Assembly: GCA_026874595.1 (NCBI GenBank)
Contig: CM049313.1
Coordinates: forward strand, 39,832,659-39,896,658
DNA: 64,000 nt
Direction of reading: 5' to 3'
DNA from: Sipunculus nudus
Lineage: Eukaryota; Annelida; Sipuncula; Golfingiida; Sipunculidae
Positions 13,178 to 26,200 of this stretch are shown here, one piece after another. Positions within the stretch are counted from its first letter, which is position 1. Every line of letters starts with the position of its first letter. A program made the position numbers and the translations under genes. Below the pieces are notes generated by a model. That model had not been told where the DNA came from, made no database searches, and saw only the letters and a list, made by a program, of their open reading frames with translations.

Positions 13178-16100
13178 TAAGATAAATTAAAATCAAGCAG
13201 AGTTAAATAAAATTTAAATAAATATATGTAAAAGAGCTAATTAAGGTTCTTTTAACTTAAAGACGTTAAGAAAGAGATCGCCTCAAGGGAACGTGCATTG
13301 TTGGGGGGGGGGGGGGTCATATTCCGTTTAAAGACACTGACAAAACATTTTAAAAGTCTTTATTATAAGAATCAAAGGGACAGTTGTGTGATGCATGACC
13401 AGCAAACATAAAGGTATGGGCTTATTAATAACTCTTCTTATCACACGGACCATGCATTACAAATCTAATCTGATTATTGGCTATATATGGACCCTGAATT
13501 GTCCTGTTTCCTTTGCTCAATGTAGAACATCTCATTACTCTTTTTAATTAATACGTAAACCATACACACACGCGTACCTATAAAAGAGCCAGGTTATATA
13601 TATAGTAACATTATCAGTATGCCCTTGTGGGGTTTCTTCATTAAGTCTCGTTATGGTGTTTCTGTGGGGAAGGCATTTATTGTCTTCCGTTATCAGTGAT
13701 ATCTAGCGGGATAAGGTTCAGTTTAGTTGGTTGAGGTTCAAATTCACGCTCTGACATTTGGGGCTCTCTGCCTGAGGCGTAGAGTACCCGGAGACGGACG
13801 TGTCGACGTCCCCGGCCAACACTGAGGTAAGTTCTATTGTTCAGACACGAACCCAGATGAAGGATGTCGCCAAAAAAAAAGCCTTTTTTGTCACTTAAAT
13901 TGGCAGATAAAATCACGATGCAGTTTTGGAGAACTTTCTATTTCAATCATTTGCCCTTTCCCTTTTTTCTCTCGAACCCATATGCTTTTATCCTCTTTTA
14001 AACACCCTTTCTTTCAGTCCTTTATTTTTAGATATAAACTTAATTTTGTTAACAGTCATAATAACTAGTCATACTAACTAGTTCCAGGCATTCTCCAAGT
14101 CTTAGATATAGTAGCGTTCAGTAGTCACCTCTCCTTATTGCTCTTTATATATTCCTCCACGATTTATGCATGTATTAATAATGATCCACAACATTTTCTC
14201 CTTTCTTATTAATGAATTTCTTCGATAAATTTCCTGTTATTTTCACCATTTTTCGTTTCTCTCTTACTTTTCCACCATTTTTCTTCCACCATCTGCCGTT
14301 TTTAAGATAAAACCTAAACAGTTTGGTCTTAAATGTTAAAACTAATTTTATTTTTTTTATTTTTAATATTTTGTGTGTGGAGGTAACCGCCTCCATTATT
14401 GGTAATGCTGATTGGTGATTTTACGCATATGAACAATTGCAGAGTTCCATTCTGTTTTTGGACCACTTAACAGGGCAGTATCACACGCTTCCTCTCATTT
14501 TATATCCTGGCGTCAACCAGGCCGAGAGACTATTGCACTAGCGGGTCCTAGGTGCGTAATCATCCCGATTGTTGGGTCATACCCCCGAGGAACCCCCTAA
14601 AAGGCGCATTTTTTTGTGAGTGAAACACGGCCGTTGGTCACGGCCTTCCAATTAAACCTGCAAAGCGCTCGGCCTTTGTAGGGGCCGGCCGTGAAAACTC
14701 TCACCGCCTCGGCTGAGATTAGAACTCACGACCTCCCAGCTTTGTGCATTGGGCTCTACCTTATGAGCCACAGGAGCTTTAATTCTACTTTATGATTTCT
14801 TTGGTATTCTTCTTTTGATCCACTGATTCTCGTTTCTTTAAACCTTACTGGTGACTGGCCATTTAGAAGGGCCCGCATTTCTGGAACTGGAAGTGCAGAA
14901 TTCAAAATAACAAGTTTCTCACTTGGGTCTGGAAGGCTTTGTCAAGGAAATTGGAATCTAAGAGCATATTTCTCTTAAATTATGTGATTGAGCTAGGTGC
15001 TTTTTGTTCATATATAAAGGGATATAAAACCCTTTGCGCGGAGCGTCTCCATAAATGTCCGAAGACTGGTGAAGACCCCGTCACCTAAGAGTTGATCAGT
15101 TTTTATTCAACAGGAAACTTCTAACACCACCCCAGAAGCGGATCCGGGGGGGGGGGGGGGGTTCAGGGGGTCCGGACCCCCCCTTTTTCACCCGAAGCAA
15201 CTTTTTTTACGGGGTTTTAGACGTAATTTTACGGCCTTGACCCCCCCCCCCCCCCTTTTCCAGACCTGATAACCTTTTTTTTTAGGATTTTCATTGGTCT
15301 CCTGGGTTGCCCCCCCCCTTTTCCTAAATCCTGGATCCGCCCCTGCACCCCACCCCCCTCTTAGAACATCATCCGTTACATTTTGAACATATGTGTCCAC
15401 GACACTAACAAAACCGACTACTGACCCATACTGCCGCATATTCCGTCCGATCTGTGGACACCCATTGAAATTGGCGATTGTTCTCTAACACTTAATTTTG
15501 GTCATATACTCAAGTGGATTAGGTATTAACCTAATAGAGTTTTGACAACGATGCCACAACGTTCTTAACGTTTAACTATAAATATATATATTTGTGTGTG
15601 TGGGTTTTTTTTTCGACACTAAATAGACAACCAGTAGCTTTTATATGTACTTCTTTGTGCACGTGACCTGTATCAGTGGGAGTGAGATGTGAAGGTTTTC
15701 TCATATAAGATATTTTGCATTTCTAAAACAGTTTACAAAGTATGCTTTCTGGTTTAATTCTACGGGGCCCGGCCTGTGCCTTATCCCTTATTCCAACCAA
15801 CTTTAGGAATCGATCTGTTTATTTATGTAAATATCACCGAAGATCAAGGATGAGCACTTTGTAGAACAGACTTTAGTTAATAAGATATTATTGTGAACGT
15901 TACATTTTCGGTTTAGTCTTGATTGACGACCACATGCCTTCGAATTCCTTTTTGTGTCCGTGTATGGTTGGAGGCGGGGGGGGGGGGGGGTCCTCCGATA
16001 CCTCATAATTTTGATATTTTTCATCATTTTTTATCAGGGACACAATACAGCTTACCCTTTAATTATAGATATCAGATACTGCTTCATTTTCGTATTTTCT

Positions 16101-19100
16101 TTTCAAATGTGTTGGCAGATATTTATCTGAATATTAAGGAGGATTCTTCTGTTCTGGTACATATATCACATGACATGATATGACATAGCCATGGTAACCA
16201 TCTGAACTTTCTAGAAGAGTCATGAAGTATAGGACTATAAAGAATGTATCACCAATCATGGACCGCGTTAACCCTGTATGTAAGTGATTGGGATTTCCTA
16301 CCATCATATACGTAACACTGAGGTTGAGAATGCGCTGCTTACACTGCGCTGACGAGCACTGTAGAAGTGCATATCAACATAAGAAATAGTCAGGGACCCG
16401 CCCAAGAAAATCAGTGGCTTATCGGGGGGGGGGGGGGGGGGGGAAGGTGCGGTCGGCTCCGGGCGGCACATGTGGGAGGCCGCATTTCAGTTGATTATAA
16501 TAAAAAAAAGTGGCATGAGTAGTTCCACAAAAAGTACAAATTTATAGGTACAAATTAATTTTCACCTTTTTAAAAGATAGATGGGAAGATTTAAATGTTT
16601 GGAGTTTTTAGTTGTGTTACACCATTTCAATCATTTCATTACTTATAAAATGGGGAATGGAACCAATAACATGATTCACGAACGGTCTCCATGGGGAAGC
16701 TACGCAAGAAGAAATTCAGATTTTTTGTTATCCTCTATTAGATAAGCGGTCTTGCAATTCCAGAACGTCATCGAGAATCAGATCAATTATGCGAAAGCAT
16801 GCATTTCAGAGTCGTCTACGTTTACAGAATCCCTAGGAAATTGGACGTGCTGTGTTTCCATATGCTGTCCAATTTGAAAAAGTTTTGTTAGAGGGCGGCA
16901 GTTTTTACGAAATTTTGCCAAAAAAAGGCTAGGGACGCCGCTGGGGAAAATTTGATTGCTCTATCCTACAACTGTAAAAAAATACTTTGAAGTAAAACAT
17001 AATATGATGATCCAGATAACCCCAAAATGTAATGAATTGTTTCCATGGATGTTACCCTATTTCACCTCAAAACGTCATCAAATTTCGTTCAAACCTCACA
17101 AGTAAATTTGTCGATAGACAAACCAGATAACCAACCAGTCAAGTGTGAAAATAACCAACTGGCGGAGGTGTTAAACACTTCTGAGGAAGGGATACCGAGA
17201 TGTCTTAGAGGTTCAGTTGAAGATGGCAGTATACAATGTGTTGCTACTTAATGTGAACAGTCACTTAATGACGGGGGTTTATTTATGTTCATTATGTGCA
17301 TGTCAGTTTAATTAATCCTACACTAATTATTCAATTATCACAGTTATGAGGCCTGATTCTACACGTCTAAAGTTCCAAGCGCCTGTCGGCCGGGGCAAGT
17401 GGGAACTGGAAGTGGCCGACTTCTCCAATAAGGATTTCGCTCCAAATCAAAATGCTCCTGCACTGATTATGGCATCATAATACGTGAAATTACGATTACG
17501 TCAGAATCGTAATTTTTCTTCACTTTTTGAAGAAGGAGTTAATTAACCACTTCATAATCAATGAGCTGAAACTCGTATTGGAGTAGTTAATGTTTTACAT
17601 CCACGGGATCAAAAAGTACTTCGTTCTTGGATGTAAGATTAGGCAGGTTCGGGTTTCAATATTTAACAGCTAATATGAAAGCTACATGTAGTTAATTATA
17701 GGTATTGCTGACTGCAGCGTCGCTCGCAGGAATGAGTGAGCTGGCAACCAGTCTTACAAGATTCATTTTTTCTTCGCTTAATTAAAACAGGATATTTATC
17801 TGGTGATGATTGATATGTACTAGAAAGTCAATCTTTACGTGCTCCCCTGAAAAAATAAATATGAAGCTTGTGGACGTGAACAGACCACGTGACAATCCCA
17901 GCACGTTGACGACATCGTAAATGAAGGTTACACATGTATCGATTTAGATAAGACGAAGAGAGGCATTTGTAAAAGGATAATCTAATCTTTATTAGATTAC
18001 AGACGGTTTAAATCTTGATATTATGTAAAACTTAGCTTCTGACTCTTATCACTGTAGATAAAGTTTTTCTTCCAGGTAAATAAACCTCTTGACTTCTCCG
18101 AGGGCGACATTCTTTTTGTAAACAGGAAAGAGCTTTACTTCGGGAGAAAATGGGCACAAGCAGAAACTGGTGCATTAGTCTTATTAAGTAGTTTAAGACG
18201 ATAATGAAAGCTCTTTAACCATAAGGCTATTGGCAAATTAGATTACTCCAAACAATCAAACCCGAAATCCGTATTACATGGACGAACTTGTCGGTTTCAT
18301 TGTAGCAGGCCACATATAGGCAGCGTGAAAATATTCGTTGCTGGGCAACCAAAAGTAAGGGGCGTGGCTTAGACATCTGTCATACATATAACTTGCCTAG
18401 TCTGAGTGGAAGCACACGGCCAGTTCATGTTAGAGAAGCTTAACAAAGCAGCATGTCAAAAAGAAAGGTGTCAATATGCTGGACTACCAAGGTATCAATG
18501 GATAATAGATTTCTGCTGCAAGATTTAGAAGATGACGTTTTCATAGACGACCCACCCGGGGTATGATATACAGAATATAACACGTGACTGGTGGTTAATG
18601 TACAGCTTAAAACTAAACATCTCACTGATAATTATGTGTTTTACCAATGCTTTTCTCTTGATATGATAAAGATGATTATATTAACGATCAGGGACCATGA
18701 TTATTATACTAATGTTGATGTTCGCTGATAATAATATTAATGATGATTTTGAACATCGTAGTTAAGGGGTTTGATTTAGTCAATAATTATTAATAATGAT
18801 GACGATAAAGATGACAGTAATACTCTTTAGAATGATGCTGGTTATCATATGGCTGATGATGATACTGTTAATGTTGATATCGATTATAATGATGGAAATG
18901 ATTGAAGAAAATAGTTATATTAATGAAAATGAATTATGATATTTTTTTTATAATGACGGTTGATTTCGGAGTGATGATTATGAAGGTGTTTTTGTGGTGA
19001 TGTTGATGATGATATTAGTGTAGATGATGATTATGATGGTAATGGTGAATCCGCTGCTAATGTATCATGATAATAATGATTAGGGAAGATGATTATATAA

Positions 19101-19207
19101 ATAGATACAGGTGACATTGATGATGATGATGGAGATGATGATGATGACGACGACGACGCCAATAGTAATGGGGATAGAAGTATTACTGGATGTGATGAAA
19201 ATAGTGG

Positions 19208-19241
<34 letters not shown>

Positions 19242-22200
19242 GAAGATGATGATAATGATAATGATGATGATGATAATGATGATCATGATAATGATGATCA
19301 TGATGATGATTTGGATGCTTTTGATGATGGTGGTGGTGGTGATGATGGTGATGATGATGTAGGAATGATGATTATGGTAATGATTTATCTGTTACAGTTT
19401 AGCGAGTCCGGTGAGCAGGTGTTGGAGATGGAGCCTAAGTCGCCAGCGGAAAGCGCTGGTGTGTCGTCTAGCCCTCAGAGACGCGACAGCTTGCCAAGCC
19501 ACATCAAGGTAGGTCACCTAGCAACATCATAGTAGGCCAGAACAATCCAAGAAACTAAGGTTCTTCAAGGTGATAAACATAATGTCAGAAAAAATTCTGG
19601 TAAAGGTTCCTGTCATTAGATTAAATGCTAGTGAAAGGCTTTTCCCTCAAAACCTCTATTGTTATAACGAATCGTCTTAGTTTTGCTTTAAAACTTATGC
19701 TTTTATTAGTTGGGTACGACACACTGTAGGATTCAACCTTTTCTATTTCTTCTGAAATCCAAATGGTGATTCAGTGCTATACTTTTATACAGGATCGCCG
19801 TGGAAGTCTGAAAACGATAGAAAAACATGGACAAACCGTGATTACACAGCCGAAGCGCCGCCTGTCGGCAAAGTTTGAGGTAAGAACTTTGAAAACTGTG
19901 GATGGAATAGTCACTTCATTTTTAAATATTTCTGTTTTTATCTTATTTATATTAAATTTACTTTAGTCAAGATTCAGTTTCAAACATTTAAAGTAATTGT
20001 ACATGAAATATAAAAAACATATTAACACACACATTTCACTTGATTTTCAATCAGAAAAAAATATAGAGACGTAAACATAATACACCTGCGTATATTGCGT
20101 GCTTCTATAAAGGTAGACCATAAAGTTTAAAGCATACCCGAAGTTACACGGGTTTGTTATATACGTATAATATAGACTTTAATATATAATGTCAGTCCTG
20201 ACAGTATCCGACCGGGAAACCCAAACCTTCAAATTTGTTTCACGTATAATTTCAGTCTTAAACTATAATCCACCATAAAAAAACACACCTTACAAAGTGT
20301 TACATATATCTTTATCACTTCAGAGTCTCGACTATAACCCACCGGAGAACACAACCTTCCTGGCGGAACAAGAGACGATCAGGCCCAGGGTGAGTTTTAT
20401 ATTTTCTAAGGATGTCTGCAGTCGCTAAGAAATCGTTAGAATAAAAGGGGACCTCCTGTTAATGTATTATGAATTATTTGGATTCTTTATTAATATGTCA
20501 TGAATAGTTTGTATTTTCATTATTCATTTTAATAAAGAACACTTGTACCGTATCACTTTCAAATACTTTATTGTATTGTATGTCATGCATGTATGTTAAT
20601 TTTTGTTATTCCAGAGTATACAGAGAGCTGCCGTCACCCGCTGGTTCGTTAATTTTCTGATCGGTGGTTATGTGGCCGTCGTAGCATTTTTGGTCGCAAT
20701 CGCCATCCAGTACATATCACTAGGAAAGTTCACCGCCATTTTCAAACGTATCCTTTTGATATCTGTCTACAAGTTACAGAGATTTCTAGAAGACATACAT
20801 CATGTCTATGACTGACGTCCGATGAGTAGTGATTTTGATGACGTAGTTATCTTTGTTACGTCACATCTTTTTAGGCCCTAGACATAATTTTTTTTAAAAC
20901 TTGACATTCAATTTGTATTGAGTAAATTATGTTCGATACATTGAGCCTCATTGAATGCTGTGGTAATTTAAAGTTAATTTATAGTAAAGTAGCCCTGATT
21001 ATATGTCCTAATTAAGATATACGTAAGTCTTATAACAACTTTCTGATAATAATTAACTACATAAGCCGAAAAAGAGCAATCCAGTGCTTTTGTACAGAAC
21101 TTTCGAAACTTTTCAATTAAAAACAGGGATTATTTTACAGCTATTCGTATTCTGTTTTAAAATAAGTGAAAATGTACCGCGCGTTGGCCATCCTCAAATA
21201 TCAAGGATAATAGACAAATATTGACTTTTGAGCAAAATAATTTCGTATTGACTGTTGTAAATCACTCATTCCATACTTGACAGTACTTTTCTGTTAAAAC
21301 CAACCACAAATGAAAAAAAAAATGGATAAAAGCTTGGCATAATTTACACCATTGCTCATCTCATGTAGAACATAGCCTTGTACCTTTTCTCACATTTCAG
21401 CTAAATTCTTTATAGCAACTCGGTGAACATAAATGACAACCTTTGGGTGAAATATGTGGAAGCCAGTCAATAACATTGGAACGTTCAGCCATGTAGTGCC
21501 TTGTATTTTGCTGTGTAATACGGCTGTAGATTATGATAATGACTGACAAAACACATTATCTTGCTCGTTCTTTATCGTATATCGTGGAGCTTGTCATTCT
21601 GTGTAAATATTGACGTGATCCTGGTATCTGCCCGCCATACTTCATGATGGCTATATAGATAAGCTTTGATAACCTGTACGACTGATTGCTTTGTCATGTG
21701 TTAATGTCAGAAAACGCACGTGCTTCTGTTGAAGGTAAATCATGGTTGGCAGAATGAACTGTTCATTGAAGTCAGACACACAAACATGCTTGCACCCACG
21801 TACACCATCGTTCAGACATATTTTAGACATCATAGTTTATCAGTAATATGAGAGTCCCTTTATCGTGTACCCATTTTATTTTTAAATAAAGGGAGTTCAA
21901 CTGTCATCTTTAGCAATATGCAAGTTTTACAATTAAGAAACATACAGAAAATAGAATGTTTTTACGACATATTGACGTGTAAACCATTCAAAAGACAAAA
22001 CAGTTATTTGTAATTGTAGATAATTCTATTTATACCAGAAGGACTTTAAACAAGTTTGTTTACACACGATAATAAAAACTATAATCGCCTTAATAAACAT
22101 TTCCTCCGTTGGTAGTTCATTGTTCATAAGTTACTTATGCTGACTGATGTAGGTTAAAGATAAATTTTGAGAGCTGAATTATCACCAACATGTCATATTC

Positions 22201-23215
22201 ACCCAGCGGGTGGAATGATATAGACTTCTGTCTCCTTGAAGCTACCCTTTGATGTATATCCAAGGTTACAAAGTAACCTCTAACATAGAGAAGTGCAGCG
22301 TTTTTATAGTTTAATGAAACAAGACCTGTTGACTACTTTTTCTATTTTTAATGATTTTTAGACATTTACACAAACTTTTTATACTCATTTATTTCAGTGA
22401 AAGAAGGTTGAATACAAGTATAACTGTAATGTGATACAGTCCAGTTAGAATAAAATGAAAGTTGCTTTTTAATATGAGCACTTTTTGGACGGTTATTTAC
22501 ATAAGGTTGGCCCGAAAATCCTGTTGTAAAAAAAACAACAAAAAAACAAAAAAAAAAACAGACTTTATCTAAGGGTTAACATTTTTTCCCCATGTAAGAC
22601 ATATTTCTTGACCAATGCATAGTACTCGAAAACTGCCATGAGGTCAAATGCCTGATAGCGCCGACTGCTGTATGGGTCGGGATAAATGTCGTATTGGTTG
22701 GCATCGGATCCTACCTCGTCACATATCATGCGGTCAGTATTTGCATGGGGTTTTACTATTCATATCTACTTAACTACACTTTTTTATAACATACTGATGC
22801 ATACATTTATATACCACACTTTACTACACTTTACTGTAATATACTAATATATAGTATACTTAATTACTATTATATTTAAAATATCACATTGCTAGCTTGT
22901 AGCGTAAATTTGGTACGCATTTAGCTCGATGATATAATATATCCATATATGTATATATACATCACAAGCAGTTTCTTTCAAACTTTGCGAGCCATTTGTC
23001 AGAGATATAACAAACAGCTTAGCAGAAGCTCGCTATAGTTTATCTTTGTCACATTTCAGCCCCATGCGGCAGGTAGCGGTATTCCTCAGATCAAGTGTTA
23101 CCTGAACGGGATCAAGATACCTGGCCTGATGAGCATGAAGACCATGGTAGCCAAGGCTGGCGGCATCGTACTGTCTGTCACCGGGGGCCTGGCGTGCGGG
23201 AAGGTAACAAAAAAC

Positions 23216-23286
<71 letters not shown>

Positions 23287-26200
23287 GGCCTCTCCCATTC
23301 TTCCCGAAAACTTCACCGCCTCCAGATTGCAAAGTCAACCCTCCATATTGCAAAAGAAATGCTTGAAGTAAAAACATTTCTAAAACTAATGAATGAATGT
23401 TGATGCCGTATAATGAGGTTAAAAATACCGAAATAACAAGCATGTGTAACACTGTGGGGTAATTGATGTATGTTGAAAACAAAACATTTATAAAAACATT
23501 ATAAGCGGCCGTGTGGGTATAAGGGGTAGTCCCGTGGACGGCAACTGTCTCTTCACACCACACTACAGAGGTAGACTGGGGAAGGGGGGGGGGGGGTCGC
23601 AACATCGAAGACAATGACTACATCATTTAGAAGAACAACGTAATCTTTCTAGTGTGCTGATACATAGGCTGAAGAACATTTTAAAAAGTTGGGGGGGGGG
23701 GGGGGGAATTTTGAACAGTGTGGAAATTTTTTAAAATTTGAGTGTAAGCTGAAGCAAAATTGAAGCAATTTTGACTTCAAGTAATTTAAATAAACAGCAG
23801 TGAAAACAGACAATTTCTCAAATCGACTATAGGCCTAAAAACATGAATGAATGAAGACAGAATATATGACATCCATTACTCGCCCCCCCCCCCCCCGCGA
23901 CCCCCGGTTCCTCCGCCTACGTGATATATTAAGATTTTACTGTATGCTATACAGGAAATTTTAATGATAAAACACAAATGTGGCAAACCGTTTCCTTACA
24001 TGTTAAATGCTTTCAATTATCCCAGGCCATCTTAGTTTGATGTGCCGTGTAAACGTTTGTACATTATGTCATCCTCGTGTCCTTATATCATTATATGATT
24101 ACAGTGAAAAGTACGATTCATTTGTCAGTTTTAAACTTAATATTTCCACAGTTGTCTGGTTTCTTACAATAGTCGTTTACTCTTACAAAAACTTACTTTA
24201 TATTGTTCCGTCGGCCCTATAGGGCCATAAATTACGACCACCAAAAACCAGCGTTCAAAAGGTATCTCGAGCCTCACTGACGCCGACCCTCGCGTTCCTG
24301 AAATTCCTTATGTTTGTGAAGTATCTATAAGGGTTCACGCGCTTAATGCTATTCAATATTTATAGAAGACAGTCAAGACAACACAGGACATGAGTGAAAA
24401 TGTCATTTTATTATGACGAAAAATTTACATATAAAAATGTCATTATATAATGACGGTAAGATTACAAGAGAATGACTAAGGTTACATGATAAATAACACT
24501 ACGCTAGAGGTAAACTTACTCAAACTAAATGACACCAGAGCCTACATAAAAAGCTATTGGTCTTGCCGATGATTGAGTCTGAATGGGGCAGTTTCTTCAC
24601 GCTTGGTACTGATGGTAATAATGTCACGTGATCGCAAATGAGACATCCAATTGGCTTTTGTAAGCTGGGGTACTAAATAATATGCAAGGGACGCTCCTAA
24701 TGAGGGGAGACGTTCGGATATAATCTTGACCCCTTCTACAAAATTGTTTTGCATCACGGTTGTGCTGCAAAAGTGCCTTTATCAAAATCCTGTATTTGTA
24801 GGAAGGTCCAATGATCCACTCCGGCGCGATCTGCGCTTCAGGAATGGCCAGGGGAGAGTTTGGTATCGGCAAAAGAAAGTGCAAGATCAAGGTAATCAGA
24901 AAAAATCAATTCTTTATGACAATAAAAGATACTGCTGTAACTGCTGTAGCTTTATAATTGTTGTGTACATACGCTTGTTACAACTTTATTTTCAGGGTCC
25001 TATATTCATATATATACAACACTTTATTGAGATTTATTTTAGTATAAGGTTTTAAAATGTGAGAGAAAGTAAAATCAACACAGATTAGGTCGACAGACGA
25101 ACAGACAGGAAGAGACAAGAATTTGAAAACCTAAATATAATAACTTTATATGTCATTTACAATAAGAAGGCCCATATTAAAATTGTTTTTATATTATTTA
25201 GAAATGTGAATTGTATTATAATTATACAATGTTGTATAATATAATAATATCAAACACATGTTAAACACAAAAAGTTGTATTACACTCTGTAGCAGAGTTT
25301 TTTTCTGTCTTTGTGTACAAAACGTGTACCTAAATGATCCACTCGTTTAATATTGAAAATTATTCTAAGGGAATATTTTACTGAATCTCAAATATCCTCA
25401 GAATATTTGGGGTGTATTTTCACTGGTATTTCATTGCAGGCCTTTGAGCCTCTGAGGAGTGACAGCGAGAGACGAGATTTCGTGTCTGCAGGAGCAGCGG
25501 CCGGGGTGTCTGCGGCCTTCGGAGCCCCTGTAGGTAGGTACCATAAAAACCAAGAAAGGTCACCATGACAAAAGAGTCTATAACAAGGGGAACAGCACTG
25601 GCACCTGTGAAGGAAGTGAATTGATAGCTTTAATTTCTATAAATTTATTACGACATGGTAATAAACAGAGACATCGGAAATAATTAGGTCTTACTGTTTG
25701 GAGGAAATCTTGCCCAGAAGAGACCACGCAGTTATAGATGCTATGAACAAACTATTAAAATTTATTTAAGTCTTTAGTTTTTACTCGAAGAAATTGTACA
25801 CTATATTACTGGAGAAATGGTTCATATTCTGTGCGGATGCGGTCTCATTCTACATAGCGCAACACATGCAAAATTTAGGTAAAATTGATGTGTAAAGACA
25901 CCTAAACATCTAAAACAATTGCTGTTTAAATTGGAAGTGGTCATACTATATAAGAAAATACCGTATCTTTCATTAATTCAGATCATGTGAGATGGGGCAT
26001 TAAAGCAACTCTTAGACCATCACTTATTGATGACTGGGGAGTGTGTATGACTTGATAGCGTTTATTCATTTTATATTAAAGGTGGTGTACTATTCGCTCT
26101 GGAGGAGGGCGCCAGCTTCCTGAACCAGATGCTGACGTGGCGAATGGTAAGTATCAAATCCTATCTTTAATGTTTTTTTACCTGATCAATAACAAATCTT

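Larger units (their letters stand above)
8130..13302. other. First intron, middle part
   Basis: AT-rich intronic DNA. It contains a long imperfect hairpin at 9509-9555 and a (GA)n tract at 13131-13174. I found no exon with a conserved protein signature here. Confidence 0.5.

Noticed and set aside
14700-14780. Functional tRNA gene
   Set aside because: A- and B-box-like motifs exist but the cloverleaf is degenerate and is followed by a SINE body.
15188-15439. Minus-strand frame with [10 protein letters not shown]-like peptide
   Set aside because: This is translation of the GCGGATCC inverted-repeat element and its homopolymers.
17045-17251. 68-codon plus-strand frame as a further alternative first exon
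   Set aside because: No consensus donor in a usable phase, no similarity, and AT-rich codons.
19080-19362. Open frames on both strands translating into Met/Ile runs
   Set aside because: They are the GAT triplet repeat read in different frames.
23033-23614. 193-codon minus-strand open frame across a CLC exon
   Set aside because: It is antisense to exon 23060-23203 and is extended by the GA repeat (Ser-Leu run); no independent gene evidence.
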